Shown here piece after piece: positions 28,385 through 36,575 of a DNA stretch of 64,000 bases. Position 1 is the first letter of the stretch, and each line of letters begins with the position of its first letter. Under the pieces are notes generated by a model. The model saw only the letters and a list, made by a program, of their open reading frames with translations, was not told the origin of the DNA and made no database searches. The position numbers and the translations under genes are program-made. The stretch comes from an uncultured Lachnospiraceae bacterium (GTDB taxonomy: Bacteria; Bacillota; Clostridia; Lachnospirales; Lachnospiraceae), in contig CANQNE010000004.1 in assembly GCA_947625135.1 (NCBI GenBank), positions 24,595 to 88,594 on the forward strand, given 5' to 3'.

Positions 28385-29338
28385 ATGAAACGGAAAATGA
28401 TCTGCCTGTGCGGCATGCTGCTGCTGTGCGGGATGTTCTGGGGCTGTAATAATCATGAAAAAGAAGAGTCCGGGTCCGGCTATCAGATCTATTACACCAA
28501 TATTGAAGCCACGAAAGTGACTGCAACGGCGTACGATCCGAAGGCGAAAACGGCGGAGGATCTGGTAAACGAGCTGCTGATGCAGCTGGCCACGCCGCCC
28601 ACGGCCACTGATCAGAAGGTTGCGAAGCCGGAGAATGTGTCCATTGAGCGTGCGGAGCTGGACGAGCATCGGCTGAATCTGCAGTTCTCCGAAAAATATC
28701 TGGATATGGATCGGATCACGGAGGTACTGTGCAGGGCGGCTTATGTGCGCACGCTGACTCAGATACCGGACGTGGACGAGGTGGAGTTCTTCGTGGGAGA
28801 GGAGCCGCTCACGGACGCAAAGGGCAGCAGGGTCGGCGCCATGACCGCCGACAGCTTTATCGACAACGTTGATAAGGAGCTGGGCGCTTATGAGGTGGGC
28901 AGTGTCACCCTTTATTTTGCGGATAAGTCCGGCTCCCGTCTGGTGCCTGTGGAGGAGGAAGCGGTTCTTGGAACGAGCGTCTCTACAGAGAGGATCGTTG
29001 TAGAAAAACTGTTCAAAGGGCCGGACAGCACCCGGCGGGGCGTATATGCCACGATCCCTGACGGGACCCAGCTGCTGAGCATCTCAACTGACAACGGGGT
29101 CTGCTATGTGAATCTGAGCGCTGACTTTTTGAAACCCCTGCCGGATGTGACGGAGATGGTATCGCTGTATTCCATTGTAAATTCCCTCTGCCAGCTGCCA
29201 AACGTGGATAAAGTGCAGTTTGCCATTGACGGGGACACAGAGAAGACGTTCATTGAAGATATCACATTTTCCCTCCCCTTTGAATACAACGGGGAGCTGA
29301 TCGGAGCGGACGGCGCCAGGCAAGAAAAGGCAAAATGA
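28385..29338 (+). CDS. GerMN-domain lipoprotein
   Basis: The product of about 317 residues begins M-K-R-K-M-I-C-L-C and has a lipobox G-M-F-W-G-C. Two GerMN domains follow: one ends near A-A-Y-V-R-T-L-T-Q-I-P-D-V-D-E-V-E-F, the second has V-E-K-L-F-K-G-P and then L-P-N-V-D-K-V-Q-F-A-I-D-G. GerM proteins act in sporulation and germination of Bacillus, and GerMN domains are common in cell-envelope lipoproteins. ATG 28385 has better Shine-Dalgarno spacing (GGAG) than ATG 28373. It follows the kinase gene by 20 bases and so may belong to its signalling output. Confidence 0.88.
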   Translation: MKRKMICLCGMLLLCGMFWGCNNHEKEESGSGYQIYYTNIEATKVTATAYDPKAKTAEDLVNELLMQLATPPTATDQKVAKPENVSIERAELDEHRLNLQFSEKYLDMDRITEVLCRAAYVRTLTQIPDVDEVEFFVGEEPLTDAKGSRVGAMTADSFIDNVDKELGAYEVGSVTLYFADKSGSRLVPVEEEAVLGTSVSTERIVVEKLFKGPDSTRRGVYATIPDGTQLLSISTDNGVCYVNLSADFLKPLPDVTEMVSLYSIVNSLCQLPNVDKVQFAIDGDTEKTFIEDITFSLPFEYNGELIGADGARQEKAK

Positions 29339-29365
29339 GAAACAGGGTCGTGAAAAGGAGAAAGG

Positions 29366-31822
29366 ATGAAAAAACGACCTGTATGCCGGATCACGGTTCC
29401 GGCGCTTTTGGGACTGGTTTTGTGCGGCATCGGTGCGGTGCGCTGGGTCATTCCCGTATTCGCGGTGCTTCTGGCAGACGCCGCAGGAAGAAAAAGATCA
29501 TGGCCCCGGGCAGGAAGGATCTGCCTGGGGTTCATCTGTTTTTTGGCCGGGGCGCTGCTTTTTCAGGCGGCCCGGAGCGTTTCGCCGGAGGAGGGCAGTC
29601 TAGTCACAGTCACCGGAAAGATCGATCAGTATGAGTACAAAAACAATACCATTATCTATTACGTCAGAGGGAACTCCCCTTATCATCGGGTGATGATAAA
29701 AGGGACGGATCAAACTTACATTTCTCATCCCCTTTCCCCGGGCATAAAGATCCGGGCGGAGGGTATCGTTGAAAATTTTCAGGAACCTGCCAACAAAGGA
29801 CAATTTCATCAGAAGTTATACTACAAAAGCCAGAATGTGGATTTTCAGATAAAGGATGCGGTTATTACGGTGACAGGCGGGCGTGGCAGCATTTGGGCTG
29901 AAGGCTGCAAGGCGCTGCAGGGCACGCTGGCGGATTGTTTTTACAGGATTGCGGACGAAAAGACTGCCTCGCTGCTGGCAGCGATGGTAGCCGGAGATAA
30001 AACCGGGCTCGACCCAGAGCTGCGCGCCCTGTACCAGCGAAATGGGATCGCCCATATACTGGCCATATCCGGTCTGCATATCTCTATTCTCGGCATGGGC
30101 GTGTACAGACTGATCAGAAAGCTGGGCTGTCCCCTTTTGCCGGCCTGCCTGTCTGGCGCGGGCTTTACCCTGTGCTTTGGCGCAATGACAGGGATGTCCG
30201 TCTCCACCCTCCGGGCGGTGACAATGTATACGGTTTCCATGGGCGCGCAGATCACGGGCCGTACTTATGACGGGCCCTCCGCCCTTTCGCTGGCTGCGCT
30301 GCTTGTCGTTCTGGAACGTCCCTTTGCTGTCTTTCAGCCATCCATGCAGTATTCCTTCGGCGCGGTGGGCGCGCTGCTGGCGCTGACTATGGGCCCGCCC
30401 TTATTGCCCTCTGAAAAGGCCGGCTTTGAACATGCAAAGAAAAAAAGGGTTCATGACGGGAAAACAGGAAGAGCCGGGAAGCTGGCGGGGATAGTCAGAA
30501 AAGGGGCGGCGGGACTGGCGGCATCTGCAGCCATTCAGCTGGTTACTATGCCCGTTCAGCTGTATCATTCCTATTCTGTGCCGGTTTACGGGGTGCTTTT
30601 GAATCTGTTTGTAGTGCCTACGGTGGGCGTGATATTGATCATGGCTGTTTTGGCTGCTGTGTTCAGCCTTCTCTTCGGGGGCGGCCTGCTTCCCCTGGCA
30701 AAGCTGCTCTTGCTTCCCTGCCGCTGGCTGTTTTCCTGCTATACGTTTTTATGCGAAACGGCGGAACGGATTCCCTGCAGCCGCCTGACGCCGGGTCAGC
30801 CCGGCGTGGTGCAGATCCTGTTGTTTTACGGGCTGTTGTTTTTGGCGGCGGCATGCCTGTACCGGGCAAAGGGACGGCTGCGGCTGATGGCGCTGATCTT
30901 GCCGCTGTGCGGGGTGCTTCTGCTGCAGTGCCATCCCTTCCGGACGCTGGAAATCACCATGCTGGATGTGGGGCAGGGAGAAGCCATCTGTATCCGGACG
31001 CCGGAGGGGGCGACGGTTCTTTCAGACAGCGGAAGCACAAGCGTGGGAAAAGTCGGAGCCTACCGGGTAAAGCCGTTTCTGCTTGCCAGCGGCGTGTCGG
31101 TGGTGGACGCCGTGCTGGTAAGCCACTGTGATCTGGATCATATTTCCGGGATCGAAGAGCTTCTGGAGGAAAACGGAAGAGAGATTACCATCAGGACGCT
31201 GATCCTGCCGGATGTAAGCGGGGCGTCCCGGGAGCAGGAGGGCTCTGGGGCCGGCAGGGACGAAGCCACAGAGCAGCTGGCAGCCAAAGCCGCTCTGGCC
31301 GGAGTGGAGGTACAGTATGCAAAAGCAGGAGACGCGCTGCAGGTGCAGGGCGGCACATTTACCTGTCTTGCGCCGGAAGAAGGCAGCTTGTCCGCGGACA
31401 GAAATGAAAACAGCGCCGTTTATGTATTTTCAAGGGGAAAATTCCGTTTATTGCTGACGGGAGATCTGCCTGCGGAAAGAGAAGATCCGCTGCTCGGGCA
31501 GCAGGAGTTGTCCTGTCAGGTACTGAAAGTGGCGCACCACGGATCAAAAAATTCTACTTCTGAGGCGCTCCTGCAGAAGACGTCGCCAAAGACGGCCCTG
31601 ATCTCCTGCGGGAAAAACAACCGTTACGGGCATCCTGACAAAGAGCTTCTGGAAAGGCTGGAGGCCGCCGGGATCAGGTGGTACTGCACGTCTGAGGTGG
31701 GCGCCGTCTGCCTGAAAGTGGGAGAGGACGGCGGATATGAGATCAGGCTGGGTTATGATTCCCCCTTCAGTACTTTGTTTAATATGTCTGCCAGAACGTC
31801 CATGGCATTTAGCTCTTCCTGA
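29366..31822 (+). CDS. comEC: ComEC/Rec2-type DNA uptake channel protein
   Basis: The 818-residue protein has the full ComEC layout. An N-terminal hydrophobic segment and soluble OB-like domain cover about residues 1-190. The competence domain with multiple membrane helices follows (G-D-K-T-G-L, then H-I-L-A-I-S-G-L-H-I-S at about 235). A C-terminal metallo-beta-lactamase-like domain from about 530 has M-L-D-V-G-Q-G-E-A, S-H-C-D-L-D-H-I-S-G, T-G-D-L and A-H-H-G-S-K-N-S-T-S. It would pass single-stranded DNA into the cell. Its last 70 bases overlap the 3' end of the opposite-strand spoIIP. Confidence 0.95.
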   Translation: MKKRPVCRITVPALLGLVLCGIGAVRWVIPVFAVLLADAAGRKRSWPRAGRICLGFICFLAGALLFQAARSVSPEEGSLVTVTGKIDQYEYKNNTIIYYVRGNSPYHRVMIKGTDQTYISHPLSPGIKIRAEGIVENFQEPANKGQFHQKLYYKSQNVDFQIKDAVITVTGGRGSIWAEGCKALQGTLADCFYRIADEKTASLLAAMVAGDKTGLDPELRALYQRNGIAHILAISGLHISILGMGVYRLIRKLGCPLLPACLSGAGFTLCFGAMTGMSVSTLRAVTMYTVSMGAQITGRTYDGPSALSLAALLVVLERPFAVFQPSMQYSFGAVGALLALTMGPPLLPSEKAGFEHAKKKRVHDGKTGRAGKLAGIVRKGAAGLAASAAIQLVTMPVQLYHSYSVPVYGVLLNLFVVPTVGVILIMAVLAAVFSLLFGGGLLPLAKLLLLPCRWLFSCYTFLCETAERIPCSRLTPGQPGVVQILLFYGLLFLAAACLYRAKGRLRLMALILPLCGVLLLQCHPFRTLEITMLDVGQGEAICIRTPEGATVLSDSGSTSVGKVGAYRVKPFLLASGVSVVDAVLVSHCDLDHISGIEELLEENGREITIRTLILPDVSGASREQEGSGAGRDEATEQLAAKAALAGVEVQYAKAGDALQVQGGTFTCLAPEEGSLSADRNENSAVYVFSRGKFRLLLTGDLPAEREDPLLGQQELSCQVLKVAHHGSKNSTSEALLQKTSPKTALISCGKNNRYGHPDKELLERLEAAGIRWYCTSEVGAVCLKVGEDGGYEIRLGYDSPFSTLFNMSARTSMAFSSS

Positions 31823-33057
31823 AAGGTATTTTTCTGGGAGCCGGCCTCCACCAGAAGGCTGCGGGGACGCAGGTGCAGATTGTACCGGTAGCATTTCAGA
31901 TAAATGGGCCGGGTCACGTCGGGATAATACAGGGCGGCCTTTAGCTGCATCTGCAGGCTGAAAGCCAGATTATCCTGTATGTAAGGATTATAAAGATAGC
32001 TGATCTCTCCGTTTTTGGCGGTGCGGCTGAGACCGTTGAAAAACATAAATTTTGCGGTTTCCTTTCCGTTGACCATGGTAGTCATCTTGTTGCCGTTGAT
32101 GCCGTCCCGGTGCAGGTCGATCACGATCTGAACGGAGGGATTCTCCTCCAGGATCCGGCTGACGTCTTCCAGTGCAAGAGAGTAGGCTTTGTTTCGATCC
32201 AGTACGCCGTTGATCATGTCGTAGATTTCCCTGTCGTGGATCACGTTGTAGCCGTACTGCTCCGTAAGCAGTTTGGTGAGATAATCGCCGACGCCGATGA
32301 TACTTGTGGCGGGATCCCCCGGCGTGCTGTCGGCAAATTCCTCCTGAGAATGGGTATGATAGATCAAAATCTGGGGCTGGCTGTTGTCCTCCTGAAGACG
32401 GAGATCCTTTGCCAGAAGGGCTTCGGCGTTCAGCAGCGATTCATCGATGACGGTGGTGGGGTCCAGCGTAAAAAAGGTATTCAAAAGGAAAGAAAAATCT
32501 GAAAGCTGGGCGGCGGAGTAAGAGACGCCGGAAGGCGGGACGGCGGCTCCTGAGCCGGCAGTCAGAGCGTCCTCGCCGGCAGTGGGGACATCCTCTCCGG
32601 CAGCCGTGGGTTCCTCATTGGGGCCGGACGCCTGCGCCCCGTCCTTTTCAGGCTGGACGCTGTTTCCCTCCGACAACAGATCGCTGCCGGACGTGGCCCC
32701 CTCCTGCTCTTTTTCTGTCCCGTCGGCGAGCAGAGAGTCAGAGAAGGCGCTCTCTGCGGAAGGGACGATCACCTGCAGCTGCGCCGCATAATCCATCAGC
32801 GGCTGCCACTGGGAAAAACAGAGGGAGGCCAGAGAAAGAGAGACAGTGTTTTGCCGGTCGTCTTTCGCGCTCTGACAGATGCCGGGCACATAATTTTGAA
32901 CCACCAGTCTGGCAACGGCAGTTTTCAGTCCGAAGGAGGAGAACTGGATCCCCGGAAAATGCAGGGCCGGGAAGGCGCGCAGGAAAAAAACCAGAGAGCC
33001 TGTACAGATAAAGATCCAGAGAAAAGAAAACAGTTTTGCAGATCTGGTTGGTCTCAT
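31753..33057 (-). CDS. spoIIP: stage II sporulation protein P
   Basis: SpoIIP is a cell-wall amidase/endopeptidase of the DMP complex that drives engulfment in sporulating cells. The 434-residue product has an N-terminal membrane helix (about 10-28) and a low-complexity Glu/Ala/Gly linker (about 110-165). The catalytic domain shows L-I-Y-H-T-H-S-Q-E-E-F, V-I-D-L-H-R-D-G-I and L-L-V-E-A-G, carrying the zinc histidines and glutamate. GGGAGGG precedes the minus-strand ATG. It follows gpr by 51 bases. Its 3' end overlaps comEC by 70 bases, so the two mRNAs would be complementary there. Confidence 0.95.
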   Translation of the reverse strand: MRPTRSAKLFSFLWIFICTGSLVFFLRAFPALHFPGIQFSSFGLKTAVARLVVQNYVPGICQSAKDDRQNTVSLSLASLCFSQWQPLMDYAAQLQVIVPSAESAFSDSLLADGTEKEQEGATSGSDLLSEGNSVQPEKDGAQASGPNEEPTAAGEDVPTAGEDALTAGSGAAVPPSGVSYSAAQLSDFSFLLNTFFTLDPTTVIDESLLNAEALLAKDLRLQEDNSQPQILIYHTHSQEEFADSTPGDPATSIIGVGDYLTKLLTEQYGYNVIHDREIYDMINGVLDRNKAYSLALEDVSRILEENPSVQIVIDLHRDGINGNKMTTMVNGKETAKFMFFNGLSRTAKNGEISYLYNPYIQDNLAFSLQMQLKAALYYPDVTRPIYLKCYRYNLHLRPRSLLVEAGSQKNTFQEELNAMDVLADILNKVLKGES

Positions 33058-33108
33058 GGCGTGCCCTCCCTTTTGTCATGACACCATTATATTCTGCGGA
33101 AAAGAGTT

Positions 33109-33990
33109 TTATGAAGCCTGCAGGGCCATATTCAATCCTTCGGAAATGGTGAAGGAAAGACGTTTCACCGCTTCATCGATATCCTTGGGCGTCACGTACA
33201 TGCCGTTTAAATGCGGGGCGATCTGCACGTCCCCTTTTGTGTCGTGGACAATGGTGGTGGCTTCCACCACGGTGGGCACCCCTACCGCAATGACGGGAAC
33301 GCCAAGGCTTTCCCTGCAGAGAGAACAGCGGTGATTGCCTACCCCGGAGCCGGGATGGATGCCGGTGTCCGCGATCTGGATAGTGCGGTTCAGCCGCTTA
33401 GTGCTGCGGGCGGCCAGAGCATCCACGGCGATCACATAATCCGGCTCCGTCTCCTTGACGATCCCCTGGAGGATCTCCAGCGTTTCCATACCCGTCTGTG
33501 CCATGACGCCGGGAACAATGCTGCTGATCTGGCTGGCATGCTCCTCACCCATGGCGGCTTTTCCGTATTCCCGTACAATGTGTCTGGTAATCAGCAGGTT
33601 GTCCGCCACCTGCGGGCCAAGGGCGTCTGCGGTGACCATACGGTTGCCCAGACCTACCACCAGCACGGAGGCATCCTGCTTCTTATCCGCAGGGATCAGT
33701 TCCCGGATGATCCTGGAGAGTTTTTTCGAGACTTCCCGGTGATAATCCTCGTCAGGGACGGACAGGTTGGGCGCTTCCAGCGTGATATAGGTTCCTTTGG
33801 GCTTGCCCATGGCCCGGGCGCCCTTTTCAGATTCGATCACCACCTTGGTAATGGTGATCTCTCTTTTTTTGTCATAGTTTTCCTCAATGATGACGCCGTT
33901 AATTTCCACGTTGTCCTGAGTAAACCGTTCTCCGGCCTCCATCGCCAGATCCGTCCGGATCGGAAAAGAAGTCATAGTGTGTTCCAACAT
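33109..33990 (-). CDS. gpr: spore (germination) protease GPR
   Basis: GPR degrades the small acid-soluble DNA-binding proteins at germination. The 293-residue product carries I-R-T-D-L-A-M-E-A-G-E near its N-terminus, matching the autoprocessing site where the zymogen loses its propeptide. Conserved blocks V-V-G-L-G-N-R, P-G-V-M-A-Q-T-G-M-E and D-A-L-A-A-R-S follow. It is the first gene of gpr-spoIIP and is read away from the PadR region. The forespore regulators normally driving gpr could not be assigned to a clear promoter here. Confidence 0.95.
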   Translation of the reverse strand: MLEHTMTSFPIRTDLAMEAGERFTQDNVEINGVIIEENYDKKREITITKVVIESEKGARAMGKPKGTYITLEAPNLSVPDEDYHREVSKKLSRIIRELIPADKKQDASVLVVGLGNRMVTADALGPQVADNLLITRHIVREYGKAAMGEEHASQISSIVPGVMAQTGMETLEILQGIVKETEPDYVIAVDALAARSTKRLNRTIQIADTGIHPGSGVGNHRCSLCRESLGVPVIAVGVPTVVEATTIVHDTKGDVQIAPHLNGMYVTPKDIDEAVKRLSFTISEGLNMALQAS

Positions 33991-34074
33991 GGTAACTTTC
34001 CACCTTTCTACTGTTTATAGATAGACTGCCGCATACATGCTCTGGCCGTACTGCGGCAATTTGCTGTTGTTACA

Positions 34075-34102
34075 GTTTTTGCGTTTTTTTGTAAATTATG
34101 TA
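34075..34102 (+). repeat. dispersed direct repeat, copy 1
   Basis: GTTTTTGCGTTTTTT is followed by AAATTATGTA after a 3-base variable core. The same arrangement occurs at 35395-35421 with a 2-base core. Copy 1 lies upstream of the padR promoter. Confidence 0.6.
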
Positions 34103-34145
34103 GGATGACCAGATATGTGTTGCAGTTGAAAATTTTTAAAAGATA

Positions 34146-34175
34146 TTGACAGAAAGCACGGTCCTGTAATAGAAT
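34146..34175 (+). promoter_or_regulatory. padR promoter
   Basis: TTGACA (34146-34151) and TAGAAT (34170-34175) are separated by 18 bases. The expected start lies beside the palindrome at 34180-34192. Confidence 0.6.
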
Positions 34176-34179
34176 GTAC

Positions 34180-34192
34180 TTAGTAATACTAA
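34180..34192. promoter_or_regulatory. probable PadR operator
   Basis: TTAGTAATACTAA is a perfect inverted repeat (TTAGTA/TACTAA around one base), located at the likely transcription start of padR. It has the AT-rich dyad form usual for PadR sites, so autorepression is expected. Confidence 0.55.
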
Positions 34193-34210
34193 ATATAGTT
34201 GAGGAATATG

Positions 34211-34546
34211 ATGGATCAGAAATACCAACGGCAGATGAAAAAGGGCGTTTACGAGATGCTGGTGCTGTATCTTTTGGGTGAAGGAGAAAAATACGGATAC
34301 CAGCTTCTCAGTGAGATGAAGGAAAAAAGCGGCGGTATGTTTGCCATGAAGGAGGGCACCCTGTACCCGATCCTGTACCGGCTGGAGGAGGACGGCTGCA
34401 TCAGCAGCCGCTGGAGCATGCCAAAGGACCGGGAGGTGTCCCGGAAATATTATGTCATTACTGAGAAAGGCCGGCATACCCTTTCGGAGATGATCGCATT
34501 TTGGGGAGAGTTTTCCGGCGGAGTTAGCCGGATGCTTGTCAGGTGA
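34211..34546 (+). CDS. PadR-family transcriptional repressor
   Basis: The product of about 111 residues is a compact winged-helix protein of PadR subfamily 2. Features are G-V-Y-E-M-L-V-L-Y-L-L, G-Y-Q-L-L-S-E-M, K-E-G-T-L-Y-P-I-L-Y-R-L-E-E-D-G and a dimerisation helix at the C-terminus. GAGG (34201-34204) sets the start at 34211; ATG 34208 is also possible. Such regulators commonly precede a DUF1700-like membrane partner, as here, and typically control membrane or efflux functions. Confidence 0.92.
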   Translation: MDQKYQRQMKKGVYEMLVLYLLGEGEKYGYQLLSEMKEKSGGMFAMKEGTLYPILYRLEEDGCISSRWSMPKDREVSRKYYVITEKGRHTLSEMIAFWGEFSGGVSRMLVR

Positions 34547-34562
34547 CCTGTCGGGGGGCGTG

Positions 34563-34631
34563 ATGAAAATGATTGTGGGATTTGCGGCGTGCAGTGCAGT
34601 GGCGGTAGTATTTTTGTGGATCGCCAAATAA
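34563..34631 (+). CDS. 22-residue hydrophobic small protein
   Basis: Between padR and the DUF1700-like gene an ATG preceded by GGGGGG opens a 22-codon frame encoding M-K-M-I-V-G-F-A-A-C-S-A-V-A-V-V-F-L-W-I-A-K. It is one predicted membrane helix with a positive residue at each end. The spacing from the G-run is short but adequate. Small single-helix proteins are common near PadR and two-component systems, so it may be real, although short frames arise by chance. Confidence 0.4.
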   Translation: MKMIVGFAACSAVAVVFLWIAK

Positions 34632-34690
34632 TCTTTTGCCCGGTATCACAGATTTCATACAGCAAATAACAGGAAAGGAACAGAGCAGGT

Positions 34691-35338
34691 ATGGATGAGC
34701 GTAAATATGTGAAGCAGGTAGTAAAGCATTTAAAGTGCTCCGGGGCAAAGCGGGAAGAGGTGCGAAGGGAGCTTCTGGCAGACATTGCTTCCGCGGTGGA
34801 AGCGGGGGAGTCATGGGATCAGGTTCGGGCCCGCATGGGAATGCCGAAGGAAGCCGCCAGAGAGTTTAATGACAATTTTTCGGCGGAGGAAAGAAAAAAG
34901 TACAGAAACAAAAGGATTCTGATTATTTCGGGGATCGTTGCTGCGCTGCTGGCTGTGCTTGCAGCTGTAGGCTACTGGATGTTCCCCAAGGTGTCGGCGC
35001 TGGATGAAAAATCAGGATTCAATGAAGCCCTGGTAGTGGAAAAGGCAAAAGAGATCATTGATCTTTTTGACAGAGGAGATTATGCGGCGATAATCGCCGG
35101 AGGCAGCGAAAAGATGCAGGCAGGTCTGAATGAAGAGATCCTTTCTCAGGCGAAGGATACGATCTGTGACGACTGGGGCAGCTTTCGCTCTTACGGTACG
35201 CCCTATACGGCCTTTGTGAACCAGATGGGCGCAGAAGGGGCGCTGGTGCAGATCAATGTTGCCTATGAAAATATCAGTGTCACCTACACGATCTCCTTTG
35301 ACCGGGATATGAAGCTGCAGGGATTTTTCATCAAATAG
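34691..35338 (+). CDS. DUF1700-like/DUF3887 membrane protein of the PadR module
   Basis: The 215-residue product has three parts. Residues 1-65 resemble the helical N-terminus of DUF1700/HAAS proteins (V-K-H-L-K-C, then R-R-E-L-L-A-D-I and M-G-M-P-K-E-A-A-R-E-F), which usually accompany PadR regulators. One membrane helix follows (about 76-98). The extracellular C-terminal domain, about 115 residues, matches DUF3887 and ends Y-T-I-S-F-D-R-D-M-K-L-Q-G-F-F. The DUF3887 part is paralogous to the lipoprotein at 10498-10911. Function is unknown; expression is presumably controlled by the PadR protein. Confidence 0.75.
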   Translation: MDERKYVKQVVKHLKCSGAKREEVRRELLADIASAVEAGESWDQVRARMGMPKEAAREFNDNFSAEERKKYRNKRILIISGIVAALLAVLAAVGYWMFPKVSALDEKSGFNEALVVEKAKEIIDLFDRGDYAAIIAGGSEKMQAGLNEEILSQAKDTICDDWGSFRSYGTPYTAFVNQMGAEGALVQINVAYENISVTYTISFDRDMKLQGFFIK

Positions 35339-35394
35339 AACGACAGAGTCCCCTTGTCATGGAGCTTGGGATAAAAAACGTTGGGTGCAGAAGA

Positions 35395-35421
35395 GTTTTT
35401 GCGTTTTTTACAAATTATGTA
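35395..35421 (+). repeat. dispersed direct repeat, copy 2
   Basis: The GTTTTTGCGTTTTTT...AAATTATGTA sequence found at 34075-34102 recurs here and ends next to the -35 box of rpsT. The downstream sequences then diverge. Confidence 0.6.
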
Positions 35422-35450
35422 TTGACAGAATCAAGGGCATCTACTAAAAT
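35422..35450 (+). promoter_or_regulatory. rpsT promoter
   Basis: TTGACA (35422-35427) and TAAAAT (35445-35450) with a 17-base spacer form a strong vegetative promoter, as expected for a ribosomal protein gene. The leader is about 77 bases. Confidence 0.8.
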
Positions 35451-35533
35451 ACAAGAGTATGTTTCCGTCAGTACGTCCGTGTCCGGCTTGACGGAGGCAA
35501 AACACAAGAATGAAAGATCAGGAGGTGGAGATC

Positions 35534-35797
35534 TTGGCAAATATCAAATCGGCAAAAAAGCGAATTCTGGTAAACCGAAACAGAGCTGAGAGAAATAAAT
35601 CGATCAGGTCTAAGGTGAAGACATCCGTGAAAAAGGTAGATGCCGCTATCGCAGCAAACGATGTGGAGGCCGCAAAGGCCGCGCTGTTGGCAGCAACGGC
35701 TGAGCTGGACAAGGCTGCTTCCAAAGGCGTTTATCATAAAAATACAGCTTCAAGAAAGATTTCTCGTTTGGCAAAGGCTGTAAATAAAATCGCATAA
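35534..35797 (+). CDS. rpsT: 30S ribosomal protein S20
   Basis: The 87-residue basic protein starts A-N-I-K-S-A-K-K-R-I after the initiator and ends N-K-I-A, with the helical S20 pattern (N-R-A-E-R-N-K-S-I-R-S-K-V-K-T). The start is TTG 35534, preceded by GGAGGTGG (35521-35528); the in-frame ATG at 35510 would add eight residues not found in S20. TTG starts are common for rpsT and are thought to aid autoregulation. An intrinsic terminator follows directly, so it is monocistronic. Confidence 0.96.
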   Translation: MANIKSAKKRILVNRNRAERNKSIRSKVKTSVKKVDAAIAANDVEAAKAALLAATAELDKAASKGVYHKNTASRKISRLAKAVNKIA

Positions 35798-35804
35798 GCA
35801 AAAG

Positions 35805-35838
35805 GACAACCAATACCGTCAGTTGGTTGTCTTTTTTT
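35805..35838 (+). terminator. intrinsic terminator of rpsT
   Basis: GACAACCAA (35805-35813) pairs perfectly with TTGGTTGTC (35823-35831), followed by seven T residues. Confidence 0.92.
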
Positions 35839-35930
35839 GGATTGCTTTACTTTGGGGCGCACTTATGGTATATTTTGTGTAGGTGATTCTGAAAAACGAA
35901 GGTGTTTCTTTGAAAAAAGGGGGTTTTTAC

Positions 35931-36575
35931 ATGAAAACAAAAAAGGTGAAGGCCAGATATATCGCCACTCCGCTTGTGATTCTGGCGCTGATCGTGATAT
36001 GGTTTTTGATTCCGGAAAGCTGGATCAGCATTGACGGGGAACAACCGAAGGTGACGGCAACCCCCGAGGTGATCGAGATCGACGAGAACGTCCGGTTCAC
36101 AGGCGAAGATGTAGCGGCCTACCGCACCCTTCCGAAAACCCTCAGCACCGCTGACGAAGAGCAGGTGAACGCGCTTTTGGAAAAGCTGCAGAAAGCGGCA
36201 AACAGGGAAGAGTATCCGGCTGTGCTGAAGGGACTGCAGGATGCTGCCGGAGAGATCAAGTCGCTCAAGAGAGAGATCAATGAGATCAATATGATCATTT
36301 ATTCCCATTATTCCACGGAGGAGGCCGCCTCAAAAATGGACGCGGAGTATTCCATGCAGCTGCTGGATCGGATTCATGCACTGAGCGATTATGACGAGGC
36401 GCAGATTGATAATGTGGAAGCGGTGGAGAAGGTCGCGAAAGAGCAGATCAAAGAAAAACGGACTTCCGTATGGGTGATGCTGATTGTGTTCGCAGTTGTA
36501 GTGGCTGCCCTGTGGATCTTTCTGGATCTGCGGCACCACCGCAAAGTCCGCAGAGAAAAGGAGGGCGGTATATGA
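35931..36575 (+). CDS. membrane-anchored protein with coiled-coil region, unknown function
   Basis: The 214-residue product has a membrane helix near the N-terminus (about 12-30, Y-I-A-T-P-L-V-I-L-A-L-I-V-I-W-F) and another near the C-terminus (about 182-203), ending in a basic tail. The 150 residues between, probably extracellular, are charged and largely helical, with possible coiled coil around K-S-L-K-R-E-I-N-E-I-N. ATG 35931 follows AAGGGGG at seven bases and is preferred over GTG 35883. The stop overlaps the xylulokinase ATG (ATGA), so the genes are coupled. No family recognised. Confidence 0.75.
   Translation: MKTKKVKARYIATPLVILALIVIWFLIPESWISIDGEQPKVTATPEVIEIDENVRFTGEDVAAYRTLPKTLSTADEEQVNALLEKLQKAANREEYPAVLKGLQDAAGEIKSLKREINEINMIIYSHYSTEEAASKMDAEYSMQLLDRIHALSDYDEAQIDNVEAVEKVAKEQIKEKRTSVWVMLIVFAVVVAALWIFLDLRHHRKVRREKEGGI

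Noticed and set aside
33990..34060. Sigma-G type promoter for gpr
   Set aside because: Only loose matches to forespore consensus elements were found on the minus strand upstream of gpr, not enough to annotate.
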